Of a stretch of 64,000 nucleotides of DNA, positions 6,884 to 15,562 are shown piece after piece. The DNA lies in the IMG/VR virus record IMGVR_UViG_3300044956_000431, positions 45,985 through 109,984 of that record; one strand, 5' to 3'. The notes beneath the pieces were generated by a model that was not told the DNA's origin, searched no databases, and saw only the letters and a program-made list of their open reading frames with translations. Origin of the DNA: a virus. Numbering within the stretch: the first letter of the stretch is position 1; each line of letters opens with the position of its first letter. A program made the translations under genes and the position numbers.

Positions 6884-7886
6884 GGCTTTGTCCACAAACG
6901 TCATTGCAAATAACCAAGCGGCCCTGCTCAAAGGTAGATATTTTCCAGGATTTTTCCACGGTTACGAACCAGTCTATGCAGGATTCCAAATCATTTTCTA
7001 GAGCATTGTTGTTTTTTAATATAGATTTAACTTGTTTATTGGCTGCTTGATGGTAGTTGCCGTGCCCATAAGTGCTGGGATTGAATCCTAAAAAACAACA
7101 AGGGTAAACATCGCCAGTACTGCTGACATAAACTGATTTGTTTTTTTGTATTTGACAAGCGATGGGCTTAGGGGCCCGACTGGGAGTTATATCTTCCAAT
7201 AGCACTTCGTCAGTTTTTCTGCTGTCAAACAATATTTTAAACTCTGTTTGTTTAGGAGTACCAATCACATGAGTTAGTTCACCGCGAGAGTTGTAAACAG
7301 GTGTCTGATCTCTACCGTGATTTACCAACCGAAACTCTTGAAATCCTAGCTCTTGTGCCAACTCACGGGCCTGGCCCCATTGGTGCTGATTATGTTCAAA
7401 CTCAATCATTTTCCACACAGCATGACCTCCTGCCAAAATAAAAGTTTCAGCATTTTTCATCACAGTGGAATACAAGGTGTTTTGTCTATAGAGACTGTGC
7501 GTGTCCTCAAGCCCATCAATACAGAAAATCACTATAACATTTAACTTGGCCAATGCTTGCCAAAATTTACGATCGCGAGCGCCACCATTGGTGCTGACTG
7601 ATATTTTTATGTTGGAATTTTGTGTTCGGAAATAAGTTAAAATATCAACTGTGTCAAGATTCATCACAGCATCGCCAAAGTTACCATTGACGTAGAGTTG
7701 GTCAAGTTGTGCTATGAAATCAGGGTGAAATATCTTTTGTGCTTCCTCCAAGGTCATGTCATGTTCAACATAACCATCATTATAGGGATATCCGTAAAAG
7801 TTCCTGGGGCACAGTGGGCAGGCGGCATTGCACCTACTGGATATTTCTAAATGAACGTGACGTATCTGATTGAAGCTGTATATCAT
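6879..7886 (-). CDS. Radical SAM protein with C-terminal auxiliary-cluster cysteines
   Basis: 335 residues. Cys19, Cys23 and Cys26 (SSRCNAACPLCPR) form the CX3CX2C motif that binds the SAM-cleaving 4Fe-4S cluster; NGNFGD (about 67-72) sits where the SAM-binding GGE motif is expected. The C-terminal half has six more cysteines (244, 263, 264, 303, 327, 331, around GDVYPCCFLGF), as in SPASM or twitch domains that hold further Fe-S clusters. Enzymes of this type modify peptides or carbohydrates; the substrate here is unknown. It overlaps the helicase gene by 4 bp (ATGA). A phage-encoded IscU is close by and could help supply clusters (inference). Confidence 0.85.
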   Translation of the reverse strand: MIYSFNQIRHVHLEISSRCNAACPLCPRNFYGYPYNDGYVEHDMTLEEAQKIFHPDFIAQLDQLYVNGNFGDAVMNLDTVDILTYFRTQNSNIKISVSTNGGARDRKFWQALAKLNVIVIFCIDGLEDTHSLYRQNTLYSTVMKNAETFILAGGHAVWKMIEFEHNQHQWGQARELAQELGFQEFRLVNHGRDQTPVYNSRGELTHVIGTPKQTEFKILFDSRKTDEVLLEDITPSRAPKPIACQIQKNKSVYVSSTGDVYPCCFLGFNPSTYGHGNYHQAANKQVKSILKNNNALENDLESCIDWFVTVEKSWKISTFEQGRLVICNDVCGQSQ

Positions 7887-9289
7887 CCGTTGGCTTTGAT
7901 ATTGCTTAACATCTTTTTCAACGCAGAGCTTTGTACATCTGCGGATACCTTTAATACTTCGCCGGTTTCTTCATCTAGAGATTCACTGCCACTGACTTGA
8001 CTCTTAGCTTTGATAGATTCATAAATGCTGGGTTTCTTTACAAAGCCTGAACTTTGTTGCTGATCTTCCCCTAGGTCTCTGATGCGCAGACTTTCAATGT
8101 CAAACTCTAAGTCTACCTTTTGTCCAACACCGCTGGAACTACGAGTTTTCATCAGCTGAATCTGATAACGTCCACGCTCACGCATAGCGCGGCTAGTAAA
8201 AATACCAAATACGTTATCCGCAGTATTAATCTTTGAAATACCACCTGAAATATGTGAGTGATCAAATTCAATCTCCTCTACAGCCGCACGGTTCAACTGC
8301 GATGCTGTGACAAATAGCACATTGAGTTCTTTGGCCAAGTTACGCAGTTCTTCACTCACGTACTTGTCTTTGACAAACAAGTCATTGGGAGATACTTTTG
8401 CGCTGACAGGCATGATCAAGTCCAAGTAGTCAACACACAAAAAGTCCACACGCTTGCCAGTTTTAACTTGTAGTTCTTTAAGATAAGCACGAATGTCGTT
8501 GACTGTGCTTTGTGCTGGCATGTATTTGATTTGCAGTGCGCCCGACTTCTTCTGCATCATTTTGACTTTCATTTCAACTGTGTCAATATCTCGGAAAATC
8601 TCTTTGGCAGACGTATTGGTCATCATAGAATCAATACGCATTGAACACAAACCTTCTGAAAGTTCTAGTGTGATATAACAACCATTGAGTCCGGCCTGTG
8701 CCCAGTTTACAGCCAAGTTCTGCATGAACAAACTCTTGCCTGACCCTGAACCACCAGCAAAGATCTGTAGTTCGCCACGATTGAATCCGCCATATAGTAG
8801 TTGGTCCAACGCAGGCCAACCTGTGGAGTTTTGTCCGTTGTTGTTTTTAAGTGCCATGAGTCGAGCACGTGGATCGTCGAAGTAATCTGTGCCTAAGTCT
8901 TTGGTCAATGATATCTGCACAGCATCTTTGATCAACTTCTCTACAGGATCAAAGTTTCCTTTTTCCAACAAGTCTGCTGATTTAAGAATAGCACGTTCTA
9001 GTTCTTGGCGTCTAGTAAAGCCTTCAAACTCTTCCATGAACCAGTCAAGATGGCCATCATTGAGTTCAGGTATTTCTTCCAAGCTCACACTGGTCACTGC
9101 TCGCACTTGTTTGCGGTCAGGCAATGTTTTGTGTTTGTCTGCATGTTCTTTGATAAACTTTGCGGCACTGCGTAAGCTACGATCAAAGTTTTCGTCGTTG
9201 TAGATATTTTGCACTCGCACAAAACTCTGCGCATCTTGCATCATGATCTCAAGAAACAATCGCTGTACTTCTACTGGGTAATCTTTCAT
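7883..9289 (-). CDS. 41: Replicative DNA helicase, DnaB-like (T4 gp41 homologue)
   Basis: 468 residues. The N-terminal 140 residues match the helical domain of T4-type gp41. The RecA-like domain carries Walker A at 179-186 (GGSGSGKS) and Walker B near 285-291 (CVDYLDL); conserved DnaB-family stretches follow (TASQLNRAAVEE, HISGGISKINTADNVFGIF). It unwinds the lagging-strand template and works with the primase encoded at 11231-12190. The C-terminal tail (about 410-468) is Ser-rich and less conserved. The ATG at 9289 fits the family N terminus (MKDYPVEVQRLFLEIMM). Confidence 0.95.
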   Translation of the reverse strand: MKDYPVEVQRLFLEIMMQDAQSFVRVQNIYNDENFDRSLRSAAKFIKEHADKHKTLPDRKQVRAVTSVSLEEIPELNDGHLDWFMEEFEGFTRRQELERAILKSADLLEKGNFDPVEKLIKDAVQISLTKDLGTDYFDDPRARLMALKNNNGQNSTGWPALDQLLYGGFNRGELQIFAGGSGSGKSLFMQNLAVNWAQAGLNGCYITLELSEGLCSMRIDSMMTNTSAKEIFRDIDTVEMKVKMMQKKSGALQIKYMPAQSTVNDIRAYLKELQVKTGKRVDFLCVDYLDLIMPVSAKVSPNDLFVKDKYVSEELRNLAKELNVLFVTASQLNRAAVEEIEFDHSHISGGISKINTADNVFGIFTSRAMRERGRYQIQLMKTRSSSGVGQKVDLEFDIESLRIRDLGEDQQQSSGFVKKPSIYESIKAKSQVSGSESLDEETGEVLKVSADVQSSALKKMLSNIKANG

Positions 9290-9302
9290 GGTGTCTTTCG
9301 TA

Positions 9303-9992
9303 TTACGTATCTATGCGTTCTAATATGAGTTTGACAAGTTTTGCATGAGTATCTGGGCCTGGATGTGCATCCATTGGTGCTTTATCCGTTTGCATGTTGG
9401 CAACACTTTGCCAAGGATTGGCCCATGATTTCCAATCAACTAGTTCAAAGTTATTGACCAGTTGTTGCGCAAAGTTTGCTCGTTGTTCTTTTTTTAGATC
9501 GCACAAAAGATTTTCAAACTCAGTACTCATTGGTAGACTACTGTCAGCCATGTCCGGAGTCATATCAATCCTTCCATTGATAAAAACTACCTTTTTGTTT
9601 TTACACTTGGCTATGTCTTGTATTATACGACAAAAATCTATAAGTTGCATTATATTTCCGTAGTCATGATTTCTTTTCTGAAACTCTGCTACAAATCTCG
9701 TGTCATCCCCACTTTCTAGTGGTGTGCCAATAAATAATCCCGAATCAGGTGTAGGATAAAGCCAATGGCGATGTATTGCCGTCCACTGTACTACAAAAAT
9801 TTCACATTGATTATCAATAAGGGCTTTGCAAGTCCGTAAAAATATTTTAAGATTGCTAGAGCCGCCTTCGGCATCGTTAATCACATCCATCTTTAATGCT
9901 TGGGCCAAAAGATTTGGATAGATCCTAGCATCGACTTGCTCTTGTTCAAATCCTGCACCTGTAGATATGCTACAGCCTCCTATATAAATCAT
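9303..9992 (-). CDS. SGNH-hydrolase-like protein 1
   Basis: 229 residues starting MIYIGGCSISTGAGF. GGCSIS matches block I of SGNH/GDSL hydrolases with the nucleophile Ser, and the C-terminal DAHPGPDTHAK matches block V (DxxH). These enzymes usually remove acyl groups from glycans or lipids. Glycan modification by this protein is inference. It is one of four such genes lying around the helicase and primase genes, and is coupled to the next by an ATGA overlap. No signal peptide is seen, so it would act in the cytoplasm or be carried in the virion. Confidence 0.7.
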   Translation of the reverse strand: MIYIGGCSISTGAGFEQEQVDARIYPNLLAQALKMDVINDAEGGSSNLKIFLRTCKALIDNQCEIFVVQWTAIHRHWLYPTPDSGLFIGTPLESGDDTRFVAEFQKRNHDYGNIMQLIDFCRIIQDIAKCKNKKVVFINGRIDMTPDMADSSLPMSTEFENLLCDLKKEQRANFAQQLVNNFELVDWKSWANPWQSVANMQTDKAPMDAHPGPDTHAKLVKLILERIDT

Positions 9993-10534
9993 ACCATACG
10001 CTCCTTGATATATTGATAAATTTTACTGTTGCCCTGTGTATCAAGATGATTGATGTTGCCTGGATTAGTTTGTCTTAGTGTGAAAAATGAATGTATGTGA
10101 GTATTACTAAGATCAAATCCTGTGCAATGTATTGCACTCTGGCACTGCTGGAATAATCTATCTAACAAAAGATCAAAAAGATCATCTTGAAACTGCTGAT
10201 CATAAAAGTTTTTGTAATATCCTTTGACGATATCTGCCCACCCTACTTTGTCTAAACTGTCATTGGCCAGCATATCGCAGTAGGGATGTGTTTGTAAGGT
10301 GCGACTAGGGTGAGTTACATGATCCGGCACAAATACTCGGTCAGGGTTGGTATGAAATACTATGATATGATTGTAGTTTGTTAGATCCCGTTGCTGTATG
10401 CTTTTATAAATGCGGTATTCGCTAACTCCGCGCTGTGCAAAGTTATCAACTTTGAACTCTCTAGCTAACTGCGACGCCCAGGAATCTGCTCTGTCAATGG
10501 TAGCAAAACTATCTCCAAATATTGCTACTCTCAT
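9989..10534 (-). CDS. SGNH-hydrolase-like protein 2
   Basis: About 181 residues starting MRVAIFGDSFATID. The ATG at 10534 overlaps the preceding stop (ATGA) and is chosen over upstream starts. FGDSFA is block I of the SGNH family, and NHLDTQGNSKIYQYI near the C terminus fits block V with Asp in place but the usual His replaced within the DxxH spacing. HTNPDR (middle) may be the block III Asn. Substrate unknown. No export signal. Confidence 0.65.
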   Translation of the reverse strand: MRVAIFGDSFATIDRADSWASQLAREFKVDNFAQRGVSEYRIYKSIQQRDLTNYNHIIVFHTNPDRVFVPDHVTHPSRTLQTHPYCDMLANDSLDKVGWADIVKGYYKNFYDQQFQDDLFDLLLDRLFQQCQSAIHCTGFDLSNTHIHSFFTLRQTNPGNINHLDTQGNSKIYQYIKERMV

Positions 10535-11238
10535 ACCCATCCCAACTGTTGTAGCTTGGGTTCTAACACTTGTTCCCACCAACGCTGATTACCATCGGAT
10601 CCATAATGACCGTGCCAGCCAAACTTGTCAAAGTCTACAGGACAATAGACATCTTTGTTGACACTGTAATAGGTGTCATCAAATATGATGCTGTGTGGAT
10701 CAGCTGAAAATCTTCGTTGGATACTGCCTAATACTGGCCAATCAGTCTTGGGTTGAAACGGTTCTGCTAGATTTACAAACAAGTACTGATCAGTCCATCC
10801 TTTGATGTATCTACTTAACAAAAAAAGTTCTCGCAAAGTTTGTGCTTCTTGCCAACTTCGATTCCAAGCCGTCACATATCCACGACCCAGTTGATGTGTA
10901 GTTACCTGACGTAGACCATCATGCTCCGGCAGTTCTGGCTGATCAATGGGTTGAAGATTTCCAAACATTTTGTGATATCGGGGCGGCCGTGATTCAGTAT
11001 CGTACACTGTAAAACGTTCAATGGGTGGCACACCAACTACAACATAGTCATCTTGAGCAAATCCTGCACCAGCAACAATGAGATGAGATATGCTGTCTAT
11101 ATTGTTGCCTGGCCAGCTGTAGTTTTCTACTGTGTCAACTTGTAGTGCCCAAGCCATCAAACCCCACCAAGAGTCCTGTGGTTCTACACAAAATCTTGGT
11201 GTGCTGTAGCTATCTCCGTAGATAATCAGTCTAGACAT
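10531..11238 (-). CDS. SGNH-hydrolase-like protein 3
   Basis: 235 residues starting MSRLIIYGDSYSTPRF. YGDSYS is a block I motif and ENYSWPGNNIDSI resembles the block II Gly region. GWHGHYGSDGNQRWW near the C terminus resembles block V (HxGxxG, then N). Trp/Tyr-rich surface stretches (SWWGLMAWALQ) are consistent with a carbohydrate substrate. It lies 8 bp into the primase end and is coupled to the next SGNH-like gene by an ATGA overlap. The enzyme activity is predicted only. Confidence 0.65.
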   Translation of the reverse strand: MSRLIIYGDSYSTPRFCVEPQDSWWGLMAWALQVDTVENYSWPGNNIDSISHLIVAGAGFAQDDYVVVGVPPIERFTVYDTESRPPRYHKMFGNLQPIDQPELPEHDGLRQVTTHQLGRGYVTAWNRSWQEAQTLRELFLLSRYIKGWTDQYLFVNLAEPFQPKTDWPVLGSIQRRFSADPHSIIFDDTYYSVNKDVYCPVDFDKFGWHGHYGSDGNQRWWEQVLEPKLQQLGWV

Positions 11239-12190
11239 TGAGTTTCCTTGCTAGATTTTTTTTGGACATTTCTATACGTATGCGATTACTATTTCTAGCT
11301 TCAAAAATACTCAGCAGTGTGGCTGCACGTCCATATTTTCTCACAGCATCATTGACGTCTTTGATATCTAAGCCCCAGTTGGGTATACTTACTGCCCAGC
11401 CCAGTTCCAGGGCACGATCTATCAACCGAATGCCTGCTTCATCTTGATCAGGCACAACTGTTATTTTTTTGCCCAGGCTACAGATCAGACGTACTTGGGC
11501 ATCGTTGATTTCTGCGTGTAACACTGCTAGACCGCTGACGCTGAGTGCATCAAACACTCCTTCCATGATCAGAACATGTTGCCATGAATCTTTCTGCAAG
11601 TCTGTGCCAAATACATAGCCATGCTGGATATCTTGTATGTACTTGGGTGTGCGATCATCTAAAAATCTTGTGGTGTGTCCTACCACTTGGCCATCGTGTG
11701 TGAATGGAATCACTATGCCCGGGCGTGGCATGGTCTTATACAAGAAAGGATAGTCCAACGGTACTGAACGGTTGTTGAGATATGATTGCGCGACATCTGT
11801 AAGTGGTTGAGTATCCGTGGGCAACAGTCGATCTTCAAACTCAATGTTTTGTAGTTTTTGAACTATCTGTTGACGCTCGGCTACCAGGCCTTCTATGTTA
11901 CGATGTCGAAGGCTTTCTAAGTTGATGCGTTCAATCTCATTACGATCTATATTGAGCCACCCCAACAGCTTGCGAGCTTTGAAACTGAGATTCCTACCTA
12001 GCACAAAGCTGGCAGTGAATCCGCAGTTGAAGCAATGATAACTCCATCCTTGAGCAGTGACCTTAATACCACCTCGCTGACGTCGGTCAGCTGACTCTCC
12101 ATTGTGTACACAGCAAGGTGCATTGAAGCTTGTCCAGCCTGAACTGGTGTTTTTGCGCTTTATGGGTAGGTAGGAAAGGACATCGATCAC
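11231..12190 (-). CDS. 61: DNA primase, T4 gp61 homologue (zinc finger plus Toprim)
   Basis: 319 residues. An N-terminal zinc-binding motif is formed by Cys26, His29, Cys53 and Cys56 (PCCVHN ... YHCFNCGF). A central/C-terminal Toprim domain has Glu210 (VLIMEGVFDALS) and Asp248/Asp250 (VVPDQDEAG), the metal-binding residues of DnaG-type primases. It makes the RNA primers for lagging-strand synthesis and pairs with the gp41 helicase. The gene lies between two SGNH-like genes, overlapping each by 4-8 bp. Confidence 0.92.
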   Translation of the reverse strand: MIDVLSYLPIKRKNTSSGWTSFNAPCCVHNGESADRRQRGGIKVTAQGWSYHCFNCGFTASFVLGRNLSFKARKLLGWLNIDRNEIERINLESLRHRNIEGLVAERQQIVQKLQNIEFEDRLLPTDTQPLTDVAQSYLNNRSVPLDYPFLYKTMPRPGIVIPFTHDGQVVGHTTRFLDDRTPKYIQDIQHGYVFGTDLQKDSWQHVLIMEGVFDALSVSGLAVLHAEINDAQVRLICSLGKKITVVPDQDEAGIRLIDRALELGWAVSIPNWGLDIKDVNDAVRKYGRAATLLSIFEARNSNRIRIEMSKKNLARKLNV

Positions 12191-12927
12191 TCTAATATTT
12201 TAGCATGTTTTATGTGTTCAATCAAGTGATCTGCTATGATCTGATGGCCTTTTTCATTGGGATGACCGCCAGATGCAAAAGGCTCTATGCCCAGTTCTTG
12301 TTTTTTTTGGTACAGGATTTCTCGCCAGCTTAGACCTGGATAGATAAGGCTGGGTGCCGTAACTCCATAACGGTTAGGCAACACTGAAAACTGTATGACC
12401 GGAATCTTGTAACGACTAGTGGCCTGATCAAACAAGTTGATTGATGTCTGAAAGTTGTACTCGGCCCAATCTGCGTGAAAACTCATACCTAACCAAAGTT
12501 TCTGTAGACGGAACCAGTTTTCGTCAATGTCAGGATTGGGCTGAGTGAGCCATGTGCCATGCATGTGTCGATTCCATTGTGGATCCTTGCGACTTATTTC
12601 GTGCAAAGGATTGAACCAACTCTGGCGAGTGGCGTCTGTGTGTCCTACCAAAAACAATACATCATCAATGCTTTGTCCGTTGCGCAAATACCACATAAAG
12701 TTCCAGCGCATGCTTTCCAAGCTAGAACCAGGAAAGGCCATGTTGTCCAGTTCGAGACCAAACTTATCGGCTACTAGACCTGCGTAACCGTGTTTCAATC
12801 TGTAACTACGATTTTCATCGTAGTGATCTCTAAACTCAGACGCCGATAACCCTCTAAACTCAGGCGTCACAAGTTCATCGCCATAGGTCCAGCTATCGCC
12901 AAATACTACCAGTTTGCGTATCTTCAT
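12187..12927 (-). CDS. SGNH-hydrolase-like protein 4
   Basis: 246 residues starting MKIRKLVVFGDSWTYGDEL. VFGDSWTYGDE is a clear block I with nucleophile Ser, AFPGSS fits block II (Gly), and GGHPNEKGHQIIADHL fits block V with the catalytic His. Of the four SGNH-like proteins in this region it has the cleanest motifs. Adjacent overlaps (ATGA-type) place it in one operon with the structural-like gene upstream and the primase downstream. Substrate unknown; deacylation of a surface or virion glycan is a reasonable guess. Confidence 0.75.
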   Translation of the reverse strand: MKIRKLVVFGDSWTYGDELVTPEFRGLSASEFRDHYDENRSYRLKHGYAGLVADKFGLELDNMAFPGSSLESMRWNFMWYLRNGQSIDDVLFLVGHTDATRQSWFNPLHEISRKDPQWNRHMHGTWLTQPNPDIDENWFRLQKLWLGMSFHADWAEYNFQTSINLFDQATSRYKIPVIQFSVLPNRYGVTAPSLIYPGLSWREILYQKKQELGIEPFASGGHPNEKGHQIIADHLIEHIKHAKILE

Positions 12928-13919
12928 CTAAATGCTATTGACGTGATAAATCCGTTGTTGATGGCGGCGTTGGGATTGTTGACATAGCCTTCACCACCAG
13001 TGATCACAAAGGCGCCAGTAACATTGCCGCCTGATGCTTCTGCATAGGCAGTGGCTCCTGTGCCCTCGCCGTGGATTTCAATATTGGGCAAAGGTGTAGA
13101 TATCCACTGACTGCCTTGATTGTTCATGGTAATGTTGGTGACTTGACCACCACTGACTATGACATTGCCCACTTTGGCTTTGTAGCCATACTGATTTATT
13201 TCAAACCGTATATAGTTGTGATAGCCTTCAATGTTCCAATGATCGCGAACTTCTTGGTTGATATATTGGCGTTGGCTACCAATGTCATACCAAGGGCCCA
13301 ACTGTGTGTTGGAACCCTGTGGCTTCACATTGCCCGAAAAGTTATCAAAAGTCATTTGAAACGTAACCAGGGGGCGGCCCTGTACATACACAGCAGATGT
13401 GTGATTTCGATTGGGATTGCTTTGGCTGATCTCTGGATTGGCAGGTATGGTCATGATTTCGCTGGGCACGAAATCAGGGTACACTGAATCTACCACATCA
13501 GCTTTGCCACGACCACCGGAATAGGCATCTGTAAACACAGGTTCGTACAGTGTGCTGGTCACTGTGTTGCGTTCAAGACTCCAGCCCACGGGCTGTGCAT
13601 CTATAGAATCCAGTTCAGTTGACAGCAAGGTCACTTTGGCTCTTCCAAAGGTGGCATTTAGGATTTCCAAGTCTTTGCTCAACAGTAATATGTCTCCATT
13701 GGTGCTGATCAGTCTAAATGTGATAGTTGATTCTGTGATATTCACAGGCTTTTCGTCTTGATTGACGAACTGAAACAATATGACGTTGTCTACGCCACGA
13801 TGTATTTTTAGATTTTTTGTGTACACAGGTTGCCACCTCCGGTCAAAGTAAGCACCACTGGTATCAATCAATAATACCTGTTGTTTTTGCTGATATAAAT
13901 AGGCAGTGGTAGAATACAC
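12924..13919 (-). CDS. Probable virion structural protein, beta-rich
   Basis: 331 residues from a GTG start at 13919, preceded by AAGGAA and a CATAAATA late box. The protein is beta-rich. The C-terminal repeat-like stretch (GEGTGATAYAEASGGNVTG, then ITGGEGYVNNP) is the Gly/Thr/Ala-rich pattern common in phage tail and fibre proteins. The middle has a possible jelly-roll-like region. No enzyme motif is visible. It is likely a tail or surface protein, judging from composition and late regulation. Confidence 0.7.
   Translation of the reverse strand: MYSTTAYLYQQKQQVLLIDTSGAYFDRRWQPVYTKNLKIHRGVDNVILFQFVNQDEKPVNITESTITFRLISTNGDILLLSKDLEILNATFGRAKVTLLSTELDSIDAQPVGWSLERNTVTSTLYEPVFTDAYSGGRGKADVVDSVYPDFVPSEIMTIPANPEISQSNPNRNHTSAVYVQGRPLVTFQMTFDNFSGNVKPQGSNTQLGPWYDIGSQRQYINQEVRDHWNIEGYHNYIRFEINQYGYKAKVGNVIVSGGQVTNITMNNQGSQWISTPLPNIEIHGEGTGATAYAEASGGNVTGAFVITGGEGYVNNPNAAINNGFITSIAFR
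13894..13901 (+). promoter_or_regulatory. T4-late-type promoter (TATAAATA), plus strand
   Basis: A perfect TATAAATA 41 bp before the ATG at 13943. It lies within the first codons of the divergent minus-strand gene, so the two transcripts would overlap. Confidence 0.6.
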
Positions 13920-13937
13920 TTTAATAATTCCTTAAGA

Positions 13938-13945
13938 TATTTATG
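13938..13945 (-). promoter_or_regulatory. T4-late-like promoter box (CATAAATA), minus strand
   Basis: 18 bp before the GTG start at 13919; overlaps the ATG of the divergent plus-strand gene. Confidence 0.55.
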
Positions 13946-14320
13946 GGCACAGAGATCTTCGCCAAAATAGCAGAACGCTATCCTTTCATTACATTCTGCA
14001 CCTATGCAGGCAATGAGTACATCGGAGTAGTACAAAACCGCGACGATGCAGTGACCACTATCTATGATTTTGGAAATATTCCACACCCAGAGCTAAAAAA
14101 AGTGTTCTTAGAACTGGCCAATGTATGGTGGTGGGAAAGCAATCGTAGCATACCTATCAACATATTTCTCAAGCAAGATTGGGAAGTGTTCCGTCCGTTC
14201 CTGCGAACGTTTACCAACAAAGATCTTGAAATATTGCACGGGCCTTGTACCAGCCTAACAGACATTGCCCGTAAAAAATCCAAACGTAAATCAATCACCC
14301 TGGTCCGCAGAATGGACTAG
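13943..14320 (+). CDS. Conserved phage protein of unknown function (plus strand)
   Basis: A 125-residue protein starting MGTEIFAKIAERYPF. It looks like a compact alpha/beta protein with a Trp-rich centre (LANVWWWESNRSIPINIFL) and a basic C terminus (RKKSKRKSITLVRRMD). It is a single-gene plus-strand island with a TATAAATA late box upstream. Its last 30 bp overlap the 3' end of the DnaE-like gene on the other strand. No family recognised. Confidence 0.75.
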   Translation: MGTEIFAKIAERYPFITFCTYAGNEYIGVVQNRDDAVTTIYDFGNIPHPELKKVFLELANVWWWESNRSIPINIFLKQDWEVFRPFLRTFTNKDLEILHGPCTSLTDIARKKSKRKSITLVRRMD

Positions 14321-14866
14321 ATTCATGTGCAAGGCTACTAGCTGTGCGTAGCCTACAGCATGGCTTTTCTTGAAAAAATAACTGTCGTCCTGCGGGCGAG
14401 TCCAGATATCTTTGGCTATTGCAGACCACCCGCCCTGTGCTAGATGGCGTTTGGCCGGGCGGATCACTGCCAACAACATGGCCATTCTGGGTATGTTATC
14501 AGGCTGTAGTTGATGTACTAGATCATAGTGGTTACCAATGTGCGCAATCTTTTCACAGAAATCACGCTCCTGCAAACGACACCACGGCGGTTCTTGTGCC
14601 AACATTGAATCATAGTGTGCTTGATCACGCACAAGCTGATATACTGTCATGTTCAACAGGTCTATCTTAAAATAGCCACGCTGTTTGGCTTCTTGGTAGT
14701 CTATGGCCGCACACTGATTAACAGGATCTCTAGGTATGTCTGTGATATAAACACCAGAGTTATGCCGGCGCACACAACCGTCTACAATCTGTCGAGCAGA
14801 CACATGCTGTATCAACTTCAGCACTTGCTCTCTATCTGCTAGATCAATGTCTACATCTGCACTCAT
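14291..14866 (-). CDS. Miniature DnaE-like (C-family polymerase core) protein
   Basis: 191 residues from the ATG at 14866, which overlaps the preceding stop (TAATG). Blocks line up in order with the E. coli Pol III alpha core: ADVDIDLADREQVL (the PDFDVDF active-site motif, Asp4/6/8), CVRRHNSGVYIT (GKHAGGVVIA), FKIDLLNMTVYQL (KFDFLGLRTL, Asp69), LQPDNIPRMAMLLAVIRP (LQPDCFEDMIALVALFRP) and FFKKSHAVGYAQL (FNKSHSAAYAL). The DxD pair and the third catalytic Asp are therefore kept, but most of the palm, fingers and the PHP and C-terminal domains are missing. Whether it polymerises, binds DNA or partners another protein is unknown. It lies among replication genes. Confidence 0.85.
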   Translation of the reverse strand: MSADVDIDLADREQVLKLIQHVSARQIVDGCVRRHNSGVYITDIPRDPVNQCAAIDYQEAKQRGYFKIDLLNMTVYQLVRDQAHYDSMLAQEPPWCRLQERDFCEKIAHIGNHYDLVHQLQPDNIPRMAMLLAVIRPAKRHLAQGGWSAIAKDIWTRPQDDSYFFKKSHAVGYAQLVALHMNLVHSADQGD

Positions 14867-15549
14867 TACCAACCTGCCCGGGCCAATATGTCTTTGACGT
14901 ATTCTTGATCTGCTAGATAGTCTCGAAACTTTTTCTGCCAGAACTCAGGATCAATCCAGGGCCAGATTATGGCCAGTTGTTCCCGGTCTAGATCGTCAAG
15001 GAACTGCTGACCAGACGCACAGTTATACAACACCCAAGCACTGACACGCCCTGTGCTCACAGCATAGACCACTGCATTGGCATTGCCGTACCGTAAGAAA
15101 TCGCTGGCTGGATGCTGGTGTGTTTCACTCCAGACAATCGAATGTTCAATGGCCCGTGCAAGTGCATCTGTAACACTTTCCTTGCGCATGTACTCATTGA
15201 GGTATTCTGTGTATACACTGTCTCTGCACCAATGATCAATCTTTTTGTTTTTTTCAACTACCCAATCAATAAACCGGGATGTGTTCACTGCATTGATAGC
15301 TACACAATACCTTCCAAACTTTACAAAGGCACGATAGTAAGGACTGGTCACAAAATCATCAAAAGTTTTGAGCTTGGCTGATCCTTGAGTCATTTCGTAA
15401 AATCGGAGATATGCCTGTAGACCCAACCTCACTCCTGGATCATCTTTGCTTTGGTAACGTTGTTTTTGCTCGCAGACATGTACAGAAAGACTGGTCTCTC
15501 TTTGAAAGTCTTTTTTGCAATATTGGCATGTATACTTTACTGCTTGCAC
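14866..15549 (-). CDS. Zinc-finger phage protein, likely replication-associated
   Basis: 227 residues from a GTG start at 15549. The N terminus has a zinc-finger-like motif, Cys8, Cys11, His24, Cys26 (YTCQYCKKDF ... SVHVCE). The rest is helical and aromatic (LRFYEMTQGSAKLKTFDDF, YYRAFVKFGRYC), a pattern seen in a conserved protein of environmental T4-like phages. No catalytic motif is recognised. It is coupled to the DnaE-like gene by a TAATG overlap, so the two proteins may act together on DNA (inference). Confidence 0.75.
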   Translation of the reverse strand: MQAVKYTCQYCKKDFQRETSLSVHVCEQKQRYQSKDDPGVRLGLQAYLRFYEMTQGSAKLKTFDDFVTSPYYRAFVKFGRYCVAINAVNTSRFIDWVVEKNKKIDHWCRDSVYTEYLNEYMRKESVTDALARAIEHSIVWSETHQHPASDFLRYGNANAVVYAVSTGRVSAWVLYNCASGQQFLDDLDREQLAIIWPWIDPEFWQKKFRDYLADQEYVKDILARAGW

Positions 15550-15562
15550 GATTTATTGTAGC

